Numbered from the stretch's first letter, positions 48,623-60,360 are shown. The stretch is 64,000 bases of DNA from Curtobacterium sp. UNCCL20 (GCF_900101675.1 NZ_FNKG01000002.1:762298-826297); one strand, 5' to 3'. The notes: generated by a model from the sequence alone, not told the origin. Translations and numbers: made by a program.

Positions 48623-50215
48623 ATGGCATCACCGAGCACCGAACAGACCCGATACGCCTTCGTCGTCGCCTCCAACCGCCTCCCGGTGGACCGTGTGGTC
48701 GACGAGGACGGGAACGAGGGATGGCGGCACTCGCCGGGTGGCCTCGTCACCGCACTCGAGCCGGTGATGCGCGCGAACGACGGCGCCTGGGTCGGCTGGG
48801 TCGGGCAGCCCGACGTCGAGGTCGCGCCGTTCGACAACGAGGGCATCCACATCGTCCCGGTGCCGCTCAGCGCCGACGACGTCGAGGAGTACTACGAGGG
48901 CTTCAGCAACGACACCCTGTGGCCGCTCTACCACGACGTCATCGAGCACCCGAGCTACCACCGCGACTGGTGGAACGCGTACAAGCGGGTCAACGAGCGC
49001 TTCGCCGACCAGATCGTCGAGATCGTCGAGCAGGACGGCATCGTCTGGGTGCAGGACTACCAGCTGCAGCTCCTGCCGGCCCTGCTCCGTGAACGTCGCC
49101 CCGACCTGACGATCGGCTTCTTCAACCACATCCCGTTCCCGCCGGTCGGCATCTACGCCCAGCTCCCGTGGCGCGCGCAGATCCTCGACGGCCTGCTCGG
49201 CGCCGACGTCATCGGCTTCCAGCGGCACGACGACGCGAGCGACTTCCTCCGTGCCGTGCGCCACATCAAGGGCTACACGACGAAGGGGTCGACGATCGAC
49301 GTCCCGGTCGACGACCCGGCGGCCCCGCGCAGCCGCAAGGGCATCACCGTCCGCCACGTCGAGGCGCGCCACTTCCCGATCTCGATCGACACCGAGGGCT
49401 TCGAGGAGATCGCGCACCGACCCGAGGTGCAGGAACGGGCACGCGAGATCCGGGCGAGCCTCGGCAACCCGAAGACGGTGCTGCTCGGAGTGGACCGACT
49501 CGACTACACGAAGGGCATCCGGCACCGCATCAAGGCGTTCGGCGAGCTCGTCGAGGACGGCCGCATCGCGGTCGAGGACGCCACGCTCGTGCAGGTCGCG
49601 AGCCCGAGCCGCGAACGCGTCGACACGTACGCCGCACTCCGCGACGAGATCGAGCTGACCGTCGGCCGGATCAACGGCGACCTCGGCGTGATCGGGCACC
49701 AGCCGATCGCGTACCTCCACCACGGATACCCGCGCGAGGAGATGGTGGCGCTCTACCTCGCGGCCGACATCATGCTCGTCACCGCCCTGCGCGACGGCAT
49801 GAACCTCGTCGCGAAGGAGTACGTCGCGGCCCGGTTCGACAACGACGGCGTCCTCATCCTGTCCGAGTTCGCCGGTGCCGCCGACGAACTCAAGCAGGCG
49901 GTCATCGTGAACCCGCACGACATCGGCGCGCTGAAGGACTCGATCCAGCGTGCGATCGAGATGCCCCGGCGTGAGCGCTCCACGCGCATGCGCGCGCTCC
50001 GGAAGCGCGTCCGCGACAACGACGTGGCGCGCTGGTCGCGCTCCTTCCTGGAGGCGCTCGATCGGCACGCGCCGCGGAACGCCCAGATCGACCCGTCCGC
50101 GACGGACACGGGTGAGCAGCACCGCGAGGCGCAGACCGACAACATGTCCATCTTCGACCAGGACGCCCAGACCGCGCGTGCTGCCGAGGACACCCGGGAG
50201 GACCGTGATGCGTGA
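48623..50215 (+). CDS. otsA: Alpha,alpha-trehalose-phosphate synthase
   Basis: A 530-residue GT-B glycosyltransferase making trehalose-6-phosphate from UDP- (or ADP-) glucose and glucose-6-phosphate. The start FVVASNRLPVDRV, the HSPGGLVTALEPV loop, WVQDYQLQLLPALLRE, the GFFNHIPFPPVGIY motif, the VDRLDYTKGIRHRIKAF loop and the ALRDGMNLVAKEYVA acceptor motif are all characteristic of OtsA. The C-terminal ~50 residues are polar. otsB overlaps its end by 8 bp. Trehalose protects against osmotic and desiccation stress, fitting the osmotic cluster nearby. Confidence 0.97.
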   Translation: MASPSTEQTRYAFVVASNRLPVDRVVDEDGNEGWRHSPGGLVTALEPVMRANDGAWVGWVGQPDVEVAPFDNEGIHIVPVPLSADDVEEYYEGFSNDTLWPLYHDVIEHPSYHRDWWNAYKRVNERFADQIVEIVEQDGIVWVQDYQLQLLPALLRERRPDLTIGFFNHIPFPPVGIYAQLPWRAQILDGLLGADVIGFQRHDDASDFLRAVRHIKGYTTKGSTIDVPVDDPAAPRSRKGITVRHVEARHFPISIDTEGFEEIAHRPEVQERAREIRASLGNPKTVLLGVDRLDYTKGIRHRIKAFGELVEDGRIAVEDATLVQVASPSRERVDTYAALRDEIELTVGRINGDLGVIGHQPIAYLHHGYPREEMVALYLAADIMLVTALRDGMNLVAKEYVAARFDNDGVLILSEFAGAADELKQAVIVNPHDIGALKDSIQRAIEMPRRERSTRMRALRKRVRDNDVARWSRSFLEALDRHAPRNAQIDPSATDTGEQHREAQTDNMSIFDQDAQTARAAEDTREDRDA

Positions 50216-50990
50216 CACCGTGACCGACGAGTCCGTCATCGACCAGGCACTCGAGACGCTCGCGGCTGCGCCGCGACTGCTCGTCGCCCTCGACTTCGAC
50301 GGCACGCTGGCGCCGTTCGCGGACGACCCCGCCGACGTCGGGGCGCTGCCCGGCTCGTGGGCCGCCGTCCTCACCCTGCAGCGGGCGAAGGACACCGAGA
50401 TCGTGCTGGTGTCCGGGCGTCCGCTCGGCAGCTTGGCCTCGGTGACGCACGCCCCGCCCGAGATGGCGCTCGTCGGTTCGCACGGCGTCGAGTGGCGTGT
50501 CGACGGCCACGACGAGGCAGCGCTGACCGACGACGAGGTCGCCCGTGTCGCCCGCATCGGCGCAGCGCTCGACGAGGTCGGCGAGCGGTTCCCGGGCGTC
50601 GTCATCGAGCACAAGCCGGCCGGACACGGCGTGCACACCCGTCGCGTCAGCGCCGAGGTCGCCGCCGAGGCGAACGCCGCAGCCAGCGCCGCGGCGCACC
50701 GGGCGGACCCCGAGGTCCTCGAGCGCGGCGGCAAGGACATCCTCGAGTTCGCCGTCCGCCACGTCACGAAGGGCGACGCGATCGCCCGCCTGCGCGACCT
50801 GCACGGCGCCGACGCGGTGTTCTTCGCCGGCGACGACGTCACCGACGAGGACGCCTTCCGCGTGCTCGGCGACGGCGACGTGGGCGTGAAGGTGGGGGAG
50901 GGCGACACGCTCGCGGGGTACCGCGTGACCGATCCCGCGGCCCTGACCGGCGTCCTGAAGCAGCTCGCCCGCCTGCGCGCCACGCGCTGA
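50208..50990 (+). CDS. otsB: Trehalose-phosphatase
   Basis: A 260-residue HAD-superfamily phosphatase that removes phosphate from trehalose-6-phosphate. Motif I is VALDFDGTLAPF (nucleophile Asp in the first position), motif II lies in VLVSGRPLGSL, and motif III/IV residues are in FFAGDDVTDEDAF. The cap domain contains GSHGVEWRVDG and IEHKPAGHGVHTRRV. ATG 50208, which has GGAGG 6 nt before it, is preferred over GTG 50205. It overlaps otsA, forming a two-gene operon. Confidence 0.95.
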   Translation: MRDTVTDESVIDQALETLAAAPRLLVALDFDGTLAPFADDPADVGALPGSWAAVLTLQRAKDTEIVLVSGRPLGSLASVTHAPPEMALVGSHGVEWRVDGHDEAALTDDEVARVARIGAALDEVGERFPGVVIEHKPAGHGVHTRRVSAEVAAEANAAASAAAHRADPEVLERGGKDILEFAVRHVTKGDAIARLRDLHGADAVFFAGDDVTDEDAFRVLGDGDVGVKVGEGDTLAGYRVTDPAALTGVLKQLARLRATR

Positions 50991-51011
50991 GGACGCACCA
51001 CGGGCCTCCAG

Positions 51012-51101
51012 GTCCGATCGGACAGACAGCTGGACGGACGTGACGCGACACGATGCGAACGCATGGTGTTGCACGATTGGTATCCCAACTGCGCCTAGAC
51101 T
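51012..51101 (+). promoter_or_regulatory. ilvD promoter region with two palindromes
   Basis: The perfect 12-bp palindrome GTCCGATCGGAC is at 51012-51023. ATGCG-AA-CGCAT is at 51053-51064. TAGACT (51096-51101) is the -10 and ends 6 nt before ATG 51108, giving leaderless geometry. TTGCAC at 51069-51074 would need a 21-bp spacer, so the -35 is unclear. Confidence 0.45.
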
Positions 51102-51107
51102 CGCCCC

Positions 51108-52802
51108 ATGCCTGATATCGACGTCAAGCCGCGCAGCCGGGTCGTCACCGACGGGATCGAAGCGACCACCTCGCGTGGCATGCTCCGGGCCGTCGGCATG
51201 GGGGACGAGGACTGGGAGAAGCCGCAGATCGGCATCGCCTCGTCCTGGAACGAGATCACCCCGTGCAACCTCTCCCTCGACCGCCTCGCGCAGGGGGCCA
51301 AGGAAGGTGTCCACTCGGGTGGCGGGTACCCGCTCCAGTTCGGCACGATCTCCGTCTCCGACGGCATCTCCATGGGACACGAGGGGATGCACTTCTCGCT
51401 CGTCTCGCGCGAGGTCATCGCGGACAGCGTCGAGACCGTCGTGAACGCCGAGCGCCTCGACGGGACCGTCCTCCTCGCCGGCTGCGACAAGTCGCTCCCC
51501 GGCATGCTCATGGCCGCTGCGCGACTCGACCTCGCGAGCGTCTTCCTCTACGCGGGCTCGGTCATGCCGGGCTACGTGAAGCAGGCCGACGGCTCCTTCA
51601 AGGAGGTCACGATCATCGACTCCTTCGAGGGTGTCGGTGCGTGCAAGGCCGGCACGATGAGCGAGGAAGAGCTCAAGAAGATCGAGTGCGCCATCGTCCC
51701 GGGCGAAGGTGCCTGCGGTGGCATGTACACCGCGAACACGATGGCGTCGGTCGCCGAGGCCCTCGGCATGTCGCTGCCCGGCAGTGCCGCGCCGCCCAGC
51801 GCCGACCGCCGCCGCGACTACTACGCGCACCGCTCCGGCGAGGCCGTCGTGAACATGCTCCGCAAGGGCATCACCGCGCGTCAGATCCTCACGAAGGAGG
51901 CGTTCGAGAACGCCATCGCCGTCGCGATGGCGCTCGGAGGCTCGACCAACGTCGTCCTGCACCTCCTCGCGATCGCGCACGAGGCCGAGGTCGAGCTCTC
52001 CCTCGACGACTTCAACCGCATCGGCTCGAAGGTCCCGCACCTCGCCGACATGAAGCCGTTCGGCAAGTACGTGATGGTCGACGTGGACCGCAACGGCGGC
52101 ATCCCGGTGATCATGAAGGCGCTGCTCGACGCCGGCCTGCTGCACGGCGACGTGATGACCGTGACCGGCAAGACCCTCGCCGAGAACCTCGCCGAGATCG
52201 ACCCGCCGGCGCTCGACGGCGAGGTGTTCCGCACGCTCGACAACCCGATCCACGCGACCGGTGGTCTGACGATCCTGCAGGGCTCGTTCGCTCCCGAGGG
52301 CGCCGTGGTGAAGACCGCGGGGTTCGACGCCGAGGTGTTCGAGGGGCCGGCCCGTGTGTTCGACCGCGAGCGCGCGGCGATGGACGCCCTCACCGAGGGG
52401 AAGATCCAGAAGGGCGACGTCGTCGTCATCCGTTACGAGGGCCCCAAGGGCGGCCCGGGCATGCGCGAGATGCTCGCCATCACCGCGGCCATCAAGGGCG
52501 CGGGCCTCGGCAAGGATGTACTACTGTTGACGGACGGACGATTCTCAGGCGGCACAACCGGCCTGTGCATCGGCCACATCGCACCGGAAGCGGTGGACGC
52601 AGGTCCAGTCGCATTCGTGCGCGATGGCGACCGCATCCGTGTCGACATCGCGGCTCGCTCGCTCGACCTACTGGTCGACGACGCCGAGCTGGAAGCCCGC
52701 CGCGAAGGCTGGGCCCCGCTGCCCCCGCGCTACACCCGCGGAGTCCTCGCGAAGTTCGCGAAGCTCGTCCAGTCCGCCGCCAAGGGCGCCGTGACGGGCT
52801 AG
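51108..52802 (+). CDS. ilvD: Dihydroxy-acid dehydratase
   Basis: A 564-residue Fe-S enzyme that dehydrates 2,3-dihydroxy-isovalerate and -methylvalerate, the third step of valine and isoleucine synthesis. Cluster cysteines are at residues 53 (TPCNLSLD), 126 ([12 protein letters not shown]) and 203 ([12 protein letters not shown]). The C-terminal substrate pocket includes [16 protein letters not shown] (written here [17 protein letters not shown]) and GHIAPEA. It is the standard length. The ATG start has a -10 box 6 nt upstream. ilvB follows after 45 bp. Confidence 0.97.
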   Translation: MPDIDVKPRSRVVTDGIEATTSRGMLRAVGMGDEDWEKPQIGIASSWNEITPCNLSLDRLAQGAKEGVHSGGGYPLQFGTISVSDGISMGHEGMHFSLVSREVIADSVETVVNAERLDGTVLLAGCDKSLPGMLMAAARLDLASVFLYAGSVMPGYVKQADGSFKEVTIIDSFEGVGACKAGTMSEEELKKIECAIVPGEGACGGMYTANTMASVAEALGMSLPGSAAPPSADRRRDYYAHRSGEAVVNMLRKGITARQILTKEAFENAIAVAMALGGSTNVVLHLLAIAHEAEVELSLDDFNRIGSKVPHLADMKPFGKYVMVDVDRNGGIPVIMKALLDAGLLHGDVMTVTGKTLAENLAEIDPPALDGEVFRTLDNPIHATGGLTILQGSFAPEGAVVKTAGFDAEVFEGPARVFDRERAAMDALTEGKIQKGDVVVIRYEGPKGGPGMREMLAITAAIKGAGLGKDVLLLTDGRFSGGTTGLCIGHIAPEAVDAGPVAFVRDGDRIRVDIAARSLDLLVDDAELEARREGWAPLPPRYTRGVLAKFAKLVQSAAKGAVTG

Positions 52803-52847
52803 CGTCGACACACGCTCATCGCCACCTCTCCAGGCAAGGAACACCTC

Positions 52848-54671
52848 ATGCCCACGGAAGCCACACCGCTGTCCGCGGCCGCCGGTGCACGCCGGACGCC
52901 GGAGATCCTGACCGGCTCGGGAGCCGTCCTCCGGACGCTCGAGCACCTCGGGATCACCGACGTCTTCGGCCTGCCGGGCGGTGCCATCATCCCGTTCTAC
53001 GACGAACTGATGGCGTCCACGACGATCCGCCACATCCTCGTCCGTCACGAGCAGGGCGCCGGCCACGCCGCCGAGGGCTACGCCTCGTCGTCGGGCAAGG
53101 TCGGCGTCGCCATCGCGACGTCGGGCCCCGGTGCGACGAACCTCGTGACCGCCATCGCCGATGCCTACATGGACTCGGTGCCGTTCATCGCGATCACCGG
53201 ACAGGTGTTCTCGACCCTGATGGGGACCGACGCCTTCCAGGAAGCGGACATCGTCGGCATCACCATGCCGATCACGAAGCACTCGTTCCTGGTGACGAAC
53301 CCGGCCGACATCCCGGCGACCCTCGCGGCGGCGTACCAGATCGCCACGACCGGCCGTCCGGGCCCCGTGCTCGTCGACATCACGAAGGACGCCCAGCAGA
53401 TGTCGGCGCCCTACGTGTGGCCGCCGAAGATCGACCTCCCCGGCTACCGCCCGGTGACGAAGGCGCACGGCAAGCAGATCGCCGCCGCCGCGCAGCTCCT
53501 GTCGGAGTCGCAGCGTCCGGTGCTGTACGTCGGCGGCGGCGTCATCCGCTCCGGCGCGACGGCCGAGCTGCGGCGCTTCGCCGAGGCGACTGGTGCCCCG
53601 GTCGTCACGACCCTGATGGCGCGCGGCGCGTTCCCGGACTCGCACCCGCAGCACCTCGGCATGCCGGGCATGCACGGGACGGTGCCGGCGGTCCTCGGCC
53701 TGCAGGACAGCGACCTCATCATCGCCCTCGGTGCCCGCTTCGACGACCGTGTGACCGGCAAGGCCGACGAGTTCGCGCCGAACGCCAAGGTCGTGCACGT
53801 CGACATCGACCCCGCCGAGATCTCGAAGATCCGGTTCGCCGACGTCCCGATCGTCGGCGACGCGCGCGAGGTGCTGAAGGACCTGCTCGACGCGTGGGGC
53901 GGCATCCCCGCCGACGACCGCGCCTCGACCGCCGAGTGGTGGGCGAAGCTCGAGCAGCTGAAGACCGACTTCCCGCTCGGGTACGCCGAGCCGACCGACG
54001 GGCTGCTCGCCCCGCAGGCGATCATCAAGCGCATCGGCGAGCTCACCGGGCCCGAGGGCGTCTTCGCCTCCGGGGTCGGGCAGCACCAGATGTGGTCGGC
54101 CCAGTTCATCAAGTACGAGCGGCCGAACGCCTGGCTGAACTCCGGCGGTGCCGGCACGATGGGCTACTCGGTGCCGGCGGCGATGGGCGCCAAGGTGGCC
54201 CAGCCGGACCGGGTGGTCTGGGCGATCGACGGCGACGGCTGCTTCCAGATGACCAACCAGGAGCTCGCCACCTGCGTCATCAACGACATCCCGATCAAGG
54301 TCGCGATCATCAACAACTCGTCGCTCGGCATGGTGCGGCAGTGGCAGACGCTGTTCTACGACGGCCGGCACTCGTTCACCGACCTGCAGACCGGCCACGG
54401 CACCCGCCGGGTCCCGGACTTCGTGAAGCTCGCCGACGCCTACGGTGCCCTCGGCATCCGCGTCGAGAAGGCCGACGAGGTCGACGCCGCGATCCAGCTC
54501 GCCCTCGAGACGAACGACCGTCCCGTGGTGATCGACTTCGTCGTGAGCCGCGACTCGATGGTCTGGCCGATGGTCCCGCAGGGCGTCAGCAACTCGTCCA
54601 TCGAGTACGCCCAGGCCCTCGCGCCCACCTGGGACGACGAGGACGCCGACATGACGGGGGAAACCGCATGA
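52848..54671 (+). CDS. ilvB: Acetolactate synthase large subunit
   Basis: A 607-residue thiamine-diphosphate enzyme that condenses pyruvate to acetolactate or acetohydroxybutyrate. The N-terminal domain has [20 protein letters not shown] and the catalytic Glu in [16 protein letters not shown], then [16 protein letters not shown]. The FAD-binding middle domain is at about 200-340. The TPP motif is [20 protein letters not shown], followed by [12 protein letters not shown]. It ends ATG-overlapping with ilvN (4 bp). The first ~20 residues are an Ala-rich lead. Confidence 0.97.
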   Translation: MPTEATPLSAAAGARRTPEILTGSGAVLRTLEHLGITDVFGLPGGAIIPFYDELMASTTIRHILVRHEQGAGHAAEGYASSSGKVGVAIATSGPGATNLVTAIADAYMDSVPFIAITGQVFSTLMGTDAFQEADIVGITMPITKHSFLVTNPADIPATLAAAYQIATTGRPGPVLVDITKDAQQMSAPYVWPPKIDLPGYRPVTKAHGKQIAAAAQLLSESQRPVLYVGGGVIRSGATAELRRFAEATGAPVVTTLMARGAFPDSHPQHLGMPGMHGTVPAVLGLQDSDLIIALGARFDDRVTGKADEFAPNAKVVHVDIDPAEISKIRFADVPIVGDAREVLKDLLDAWGGIPADDRASTAEWWAKLEQLKTDFPLGYAEPTDGLLAPQAIIKRIGELTGPEGVFASGVGQHQMWSAQFIKYERPNAWLNSGGAGTMGYSVPAAMGAKVAQPDRVVWAIDGDGCFQMTNQELATCVINDIPIKVAIINNSSLGMVRQWQTLFYDGRHSFTDLQTGHGTRRVPDFVKLADAYGALGIRVEKADEVDAAIQLALETNDRPVVIDFVVSRDSMVWPMVPQGVSNSSIEYAQALAPTWDDEDADMTGETA

Positions 54672-55168
54672 GCCACGTCCTCTCCCTCCTCGTCGAGGAC
54701 AAGCCGGGTCTGCTGACCCGCGTGGCGGGCCTCTTCGCCCGCCGCGGCTTCAACATCGAGTCCCTCGCCGTGGGCAACACCGAGGTCGAGGGCCTGTCCC
54801 GGATCACGGTCGTCGTCGACGTCGAGGACCTCCCGCTGGAGCAGGTGACGAAGCAGCTCAACAAGCTCGTGAACGTCATCAAGATCGTCGAGCTGGACTT
54901 CTCGCAGTCCGTCCAGCGCGAGCACATGCTCGTGAAGGTGCGCGTCGACAACCAGACGCGCTCGGCCGTGCTCGAAGCGGTGAACCTGTTCCGTGCGCAG
55001 GTCGTCGACGTCGCGAACGACTCGCTCATCGTCGAGGTGACCGGCGACCCCGGCAAGATCCAGGCGATCCTCCGCGTGCTCGAGCCCTACGGCATCAAGG
55101 AGCTCGCCCGTGCGGGCCTCCTCGGCATGGGCCGTGGGCCCAAGAGCATCACCGACCGGGTGCGCTGA
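54668..55168 (+). CDS. ilvN: Acetolactate synthase regulatory subunit
   Basis: A 166-residue subunit that activates the large subunit and confers valine inhibition. An ACT domain (about 1-75) has [37 protein letters not shown], and the second half (78-160) is the ALS_ss_C domain ([19 protein letters not shown]). Overlaps ilvB by 4 bp. A hairpin lies downstream, before ilvC. Confidence 0.96.
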   Translation: MSHVLSLLVEDKPGLLTRVAGLFARRGFNIESLAVGNTEVEGLSRITVVVDVEDLPLEQVTKQLNKLVNVIKIVELDFSQSVQREHMLVKVRVDNQTRSAVLEAVNLFRAQVVDVANDSLIVEVTGDPGKIQAILRVLEPYGIKELARAGLLGMGRGPKSITDRVR

Positions 55169-56311
<1,143 letters not shown>

Positions 56312-56332
56312 TCTTCCGACACCACTCGACGA

Positions 56333-56364
56333 CGAGGCGGCGGTGCACCCGCACCGCCGCCTCG
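56333..56364 (+). terminator. ilvC terminator
   Basis: A perfect 14-bp stem CGAGGCGGCGGTGC (56333-56346) / GCACCGCCGCCTCG (56351-56364) with loop ACCC, 21 nt after ilvC. Confidence 0.85.
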
Positions 56365-56543
56365 CGATGTGATCCGAACGTTATGCAGCAGCTCTCCTCC
56401 AGCCCCGAAGCCCGCACGGACGCCAGCCCCGACGCCGTGGCCGGGCTCGTCAGTGGCGTGTCAGCACGCCCAGTGCGGCCGTCGTCCAGCGTCCGGACCC
56501 TGATCGGTCGAGAACGTACCGATCGGCATGGGAGGATCGTCGG

Positions 56544-57734
56544 ATGGCGGTGACGAAGCGAGCGGTCCACATCGGCGCCGGCAAGATCGGGCGCGGGTTC
56601 GTCGGACAGTTCCTGGTCGCGAGCGGCTACGAGCTCACCTTCGTCGACGTCGACGAACGCGTCGTCTCGGCGCTCAACGAGGCCGGCCGGTTCGTGGTGC
56701 ACGAGGTCGGCGAGATGCCGGTCGAGCACCTCGTCTACGGGTTCCGTGCCCTGAGCAGCAAGACCGACCGCGAGCACGTCATCCGTGCCATCGCCGAGGC
56801 CGACGTCGTCACCACCGCGGTGGGGGCCCGGACGCTCCCGCTCGTCGCCCCGATCATCGCCGAGGGGCTCGCGGCACGTCCGCTCGAGCGCGGCGACGTC
56901 ACGATCGTGGCGTGCGAGAACGCCTTCAACGCGACGGACTCCCTGCACGCGAGCATCCGTCGTGCCCCGATCCTCGAGGACCGCGACATCGCAGCCGTCT
57001 TCGCGAACTGCGCGATCGACCGCATCGTGCCGGACCAGTCCGGCGTCCTCGGGCAGTCCGGCGGCCTCGACGTGGTGCTCGAACCGTTCTACGAGTGGGT
57101 CATCGAGCGCACCCCGTTCGCCGACTCCGACGTCGAGCCGCCCGAGATCGACGGCGTCACCTGGGTCGACGACCTGCAGCCGTTCGTCGAGCGGAAGCTC
57201 TACACCGTGAACACCGCCCACGCGACGGCCGCCTACCACGGCTACGTCCGCGGGATCCGCCTCATCCGCGAAGCCCTCGAGGACTCGGCCGTCCGCGCCG
57301 AGGTCGACGGGGTGCTCGCCGAGACCACGGCGCTGCTCATCGCGAAGCACGGCTTCGACCCGGAGGAGCACGCGCACTACGTCGCCGCGAACCTCTCCCG
57401 CATCGCGAACCCGCACCTGCCCGACACCACGGTCCGCGTCGGGCGCAACCCGCTCCGCAAGCTCGGTCGTCGTGAGCGTTTCGTCGGGCCGGCGTCACAG
57501 CTCGCCGAGCGCGGCCTGCCCGTCGACCACCTGCTCGGTGCCGTCCGGGTGGCCCTCGACTTCGACGACGAGAACGACCCCGAGTCGATCGAGCTGCACG
57601 CCCTGCTGCGCTCCGGTGCCACGGCGCACGCGCTCACCGAGATCCTCACCGGCCTGATGGAGAGCCACCCGCTCTTCCCGGCCGTGCGCGACGTCGTCGC
57701 CGAGGTGCTCGAGTCGCAGCCCGCCGACGTCTGA
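56544..57734 (+). CDS. mtlD: Mannitol-1-phosphate 5-dehydrogenase
   Basis: A 396-residue NAD-dependent enzyme that oxidises mannitol-1-phosphate to fructose-6-phosphate. The start VHIGAGKIGRGFVGQFL is the classic MtlD nucleotide-binding signature. GFRALSSKTD, ACENAFNATDSL, CAIDRIVPDQ and the active-site stretch KLYTVNTAHATAAYHGY with catalytic Lys are all present. There is no mtlA or mtlR (phosphotransferase uptake genes) nearby, so the source of mannitol phosphate is not clear. GGGAGGA (56530-56536) is the ribosome-binding site. Confidence 0.93.
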   Translation: MAVTKRAVHIGAGKIGRGFVGQFLVASGYELTFVDVDERVVSALNEAGRFVVHEVGEMPVEHLVYGFRALSSKTDREHVIRAIAEADVVTTAVGARTLPLVAPIIAEGLAARPLERGDVTIVACENAFNATDSLHASIRRAPILEDRDIAAVFANCAIDRIVPDQSGVLGQSGGLDVVLEPFYEWVIERTPFADSDVEPPEIDGVTWVDDLQPFVERKLYTVNTAHATAAYHGYVRGIRLIREALEDSAVRAEVDGVLAETTALLIAKHGFDPEEHAHYVAANLSRIANPHLPDTTVRVGRNPLRKLGRRERFVGPASQLAERGLPVDHLLGAVRVALDFDDENDPESIELHALLRSGATAHALTEILTGLMESHPLFPAVRDVVAEVLESQPADV

Positions 57735-57783
57735 GCCGCGGGCGCACAGCTCGTCCATGGTCGAGCCGGTCCGGCTCGCCTCG

Positions 57784-57789
57784 TAGAAT
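57784..57789 (+). promoter_or_regulatory. -10 box, leaderless geometry, at 57797 gene
   Basis: TAGAAT ends 7 nt before ATG 57797; no Shine-Dalgarno. Confidence 0.5.
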
Positions 57790-57796
57790 CGAGGGC

Positions 57797-58234
57797 ATGA
57801 CCACGGCAGCATCCCCGCCCGACGGCTCCGTCGACCACGACGACGACGCCCTCAGCTGGGGCGACGCCGACGACGCGACCCACGTCGACGCGGCGCACAA
57901 CCCGGTCACCGTCAAGGACCGGGGCACCCGTGACCCCGAGGCCCCCGAGACCTCGGGCGCACTCGTCGGATTCGGCGTGTTCGGCGGGCTCTACCTGCTC
58001 TACACGGTGGCGTGGCTGCTGACGGCGTCCACCTCGTACGTCTCGAACGTCGACACCGTCCTCACCCTCTTCGTCGAGGTGCTGCGGTTCCTGTCGATCC
58101 TCGCACCGGCGCTCTGGTTCACGGTCGTGCTGTGGGCCGGACGCGGCCGTCGCACCCGGACACGCCTGCTCTGGATGCTCCTCGGAGCCGCCGTGCTCTT
58201 CCCGTGGCCCTTCCTCATGACGAGGAGCTTCTGA
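57797..58234 (+). CDS. Small membrane protein, unknown function
   Basis: A 145-residue protein. The first ~55 residues are acidic and polar (HDDDALSWGDADDATHVDAA). Three helices follow: about 57-77, 88-112 and 121-140. The basic loop GRGRRTRTR suggests the inside-out orientation of the last pair. I do not recognise a family, although similar proteins precede serA in related genomes as far as I recall. Its stop overlaps the start of the next gene by 1 bp. Confidence 0.75.
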   Translation: MTTAASPPDGSVDHDDDALSWGDADDATHVDAAHNPVTVKDRGTRDPEAPETSGALVGFGVFGGLYLLYTVAWLLTASTSYVSNVDTVLTLFVEVLRFLSILAPALWFTVVLWAGRGRRTRTRLLWMLLGAAVLFPWPFLMTRSF

Positions 58235-58614
58235 TGACCGCCGCCACCCCGACGGTCCACCGGTCCTCGCGCGCGCTCGTCGGTCGGATCGTGGTGTGGG
58301 CCGTCTTCGCCGTGCTCTTCGCGTACATGACCGTGCAGGCCGTGGGCAACCTCTCGCAGATCTCGCAGAAGGTCACCGAGTTCAACGCCTTCCTCGACAC
58401 CACCTCCGGTGGCGACTCGCTCAAGACGAGCACGCCCTGGCTCTGGCTGGTCCTCGACATCCTGATCGCGCCGGTCGCGTTCGTCGCAGCCCTCGTGATC
58501 ACCCGCCGGTCCACCCTGCCGGTGACCCTGGCGGTCTTCGTGGTCGCCTTCGCGGCCGCCGGCGCGCTGTGGCTGGACCTGCAGCTGTTCGTGCCGAGCC
58601 TGCTGCAGTTCTGA
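58234..58614 (+). CDS. Small membrane protein, unknown function
   Basis: A 126-residue protein. Helices at about 15-40, 68-88 and 97-120, with a polar loop (SQISQKVTEFNAFLDTTSGG) between the first two. It is translationally coupled to the preceding small membrane protein (TGATG overlap), so the two probably form a complex. The ATG 58234 start has GAGGAG (58222-58227) upstream. No known family. Confidence 0.72.
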   Translation: MTAATPTVHRSSRALVGRIVVWAVFAVLFAYMTVQAVGNLSQISQKVTEFNAFLDTTSGGDSLKTSTPWLWLVLDILIAPVAFVAALVITRRSTLPVTLAVFVVAFAAAGALWLDLQLFVPSLLQF

Positions 58615-58631
58615 CCCGGGTCGTGTCGGAC

Positions 58632-58667
58632 CGGGAGGCGCGTGGCGAGCCCGCCCCGCGCCTCCCG
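58632..58667 (+). terminator. Terminator of the two-gene membrane operon
   Basis: CGGGAGGCGCG-T-GGCG (58632-58647) pairs with CGCC-C-CGCGCCTCCCG (58652-58667), one mismatch, loop about 4 nt. Confidence 0.75.
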
Positions 58668-58726
58668 TCCGCCATGCGGTTCTCCACAGGACCCTCGCTG
58701 CGGTCGTAACCACCTGCTCGCGTCGA

Positions 58727-58732
58727 TACGAT
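58727..58732 (+). promoter_or_regulatory. -10 box of serA
   Basis: TACGAT lies 38 nt before GTG 58771; leader of about 32 nt with a GAGGAA ribosome-binding site. A GTAAC-like word lies at 58706. Confidence 0.4.
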
Positions 58733-58770
58733 GGTGGGATACCGCCCGTCTCGTGTGAGGAACTGCAGCT

Positions 58771-60360
58771 GTGCCGAAGCCGGTCGTCCTGATCGCCGAA
58801 GAACTCTCGCCCGCCACAGTCGACGCCCTCGGGCCCGACTTCGAGATCCGGAACGTGGACGGTACCGACCGCCCCGCCCTCCTGGCCTCCCTCGCCGATG
58901 CGCACGCCATCCTGGTGCGTTCCGCAACCAAGGTCGACGCCGAGGCGATCGCCGCGGCGCCGAACCTCAAGGTCGTCGCCCGTGCCGGCGTCGGTCTCGA
59001 CAACGTCGACATCAAGGCGGCCACCACGGCCGGCGTGATGGTCGTGAACGCGCCGACGTCGAACATCATCTCCGCGGCCGAGCTCACGGTCGGGCACATC
59101 CTGTCGCTCGCGCGCCACATCCCGGCCGCGCACGCCTCGCTCGCCGCCGGCGCGTGGAAGCGGTCGGCGTACACCGGTGTCGAGCTCTACGAGAAGACGG
59201 TCGGCATCATCGGGCTCGGTCGGATCGGTGCGCTCATCACGGCGCGGCTCCAGGCGTTCGGCGTCCAGGTGATCGCGTACGACCCGTACGTCACCACGGC
59301 ACGCGCGCAGCAGCTCGGGGTCGAGCTCGTCTCGCTCGAGGACCTGCTCAAGCGGTCCGACTTCATCACGATCCACATGCCGAAGACCCCCGAGACCCTC
59401 GGCATGATCTCCGACGACCAGTTCGCGCTCATGAAGCCGACCGCGTTCGTCGTGAACGTCGCCCGCGGCGGCCTGATCGACGAGGACGCACTGCACCGTG
59501 CGCTCACCTCGAACACGATCGCCGGCGCCGGCCTCGACGTCTTCGTCTCCGAGCCCCCGAAGGACTCGCCGCTCGTCGCACTGCCGAACGTCGTCGTCAC
59601 GCCGCACCTCGGTGCATCGACCGACGAAGCGCAGGAGAAGGCGGGCGTCTCGGTCGCCAAGTCGGTGCGGCTCGCGCTCGGCGGGGAACTCGTGCCCGAC
59701 GCGGTGAACGTCGCCGGTGGGGTCATCGACCCGTACGTGCGCCCGGGCATCCCGCTCGTCGAGAAGCTCGGTCAGGTCTTCACCGGCCTCGCGACGTCGC
59801 CGGTCACCAGCATCGACGTCGAGGTGCACGGCGAGCTCGCCGAGTACGACGTCAGCGTGCTCAAGCTCGCGGCACTCAAGGGCGTCTTCACCGACGTCGT
59901 CAGCGACCAGGTGTCCTACGTCAACGCCCCGCTCATCGCGGAGCAGCGCGGGGTCACCGTGCGGCTCATCACCGACTCGGACAGCTCCGAGTACCGGAAC
60001 GTGCTGACGATCCGCGGCGCCCAGTCCGACGGCCCGGCGATCAGCGTCTCCGGCACGCTCACCGGCCCGAAGCAGGTCGCGAAGCTCGTCGAGATCAACG
60101 GCCACGACGTCGAGGTCGCGCTCGCCGAGCACCACGTGGTGATGGTCTACACGGACCGTCCGGGCATCGTCGCCGTCTACGGCAAGGAGTTCGGCGAGGC
60201 CGGCATCAACATCGCGGCGATGCAGATCTCGCGTGAGGCCGCCGGTGGGCAGGCACTCAGCGTCCTCACCGTCGACTCGCCGGTCCCGGCCGAGATCCTC
60301 GAGCACGTCCGGTCCACGATCGACGCGGCTTCGCTCCGCGAGATCGACATCACGCTGTAG
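58771..60360 (+). CDS. serA: D-3-phosphoglycerate dehydrogenase
   Basis: A 529-residue enzyme, the long (type I) form as in Mycobacterium, catalysing the first step of serine synthesis. The substrate domain begins [18 protein letters not shown]; the NAD-binding loop is [21 protein letters not shown]; catalytic residues lie in [11 protein letters not shown] and [15 protein letters not shown]. An intervening allosteric (ASB) domain (about 305-450) is followed by a C-terminal ACT domain ([18 protein letters not shown]) for serine feedback. The leuB gene starts 13 bp after its stop, so they are likely co-transcribed. Confidence 0.97.
   Translation: MPKPVVLIAEELSPATVDALGPDFEIRNVDGTDRPALLASLADAHAILVRSATKVDAEAIAAAPNLKVVARAGVGLDNVDIKAATTAGVMVVNAPTSNIISAAELTVGHILSLARHIPAAHASLAAGAWKRSAYTGVELYEKTVGIIGLGRIGALITARLQAFGVQVIAYDPYVTTARAQQLGVELVSLEDLLKRSDFITIHMPKTPETLGMISDDQFALMKPTAFVVNVARGGLIDEDALHRALTSNTIAGAGLDVFVSEPPKDSPLVALPNVVVTPHLGASTDEAQEKAGVSVAKSVRLALGGELVPDAVNVAGGVIDPYVRPGIPLVEKLGQVFTGLATSPVTSIDVEVHGELAEYDVSVLKLAALKGVFTDVVSDQVSYVNAPLIAEQRGVTVRLITDSDSSEYRNVLTIRGAQSDGPAISVSGTLTGPKQVAKLVEINGHDVEVALAEHHVVMVYTDRPGIVAVYGKEFGEAGINIAAMQISREAAGGQALSVLTVDSPVPAEILEHVRSTIDAASLREIDITL

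Noticed and set aside
51000..51107. Leader peptide attenuator for ilvD
   Set aside because: No short frame rich in Leu/Ile/Val codons followed by alternative hairpins is present, and the -10 position predicts a leaderless transcript.
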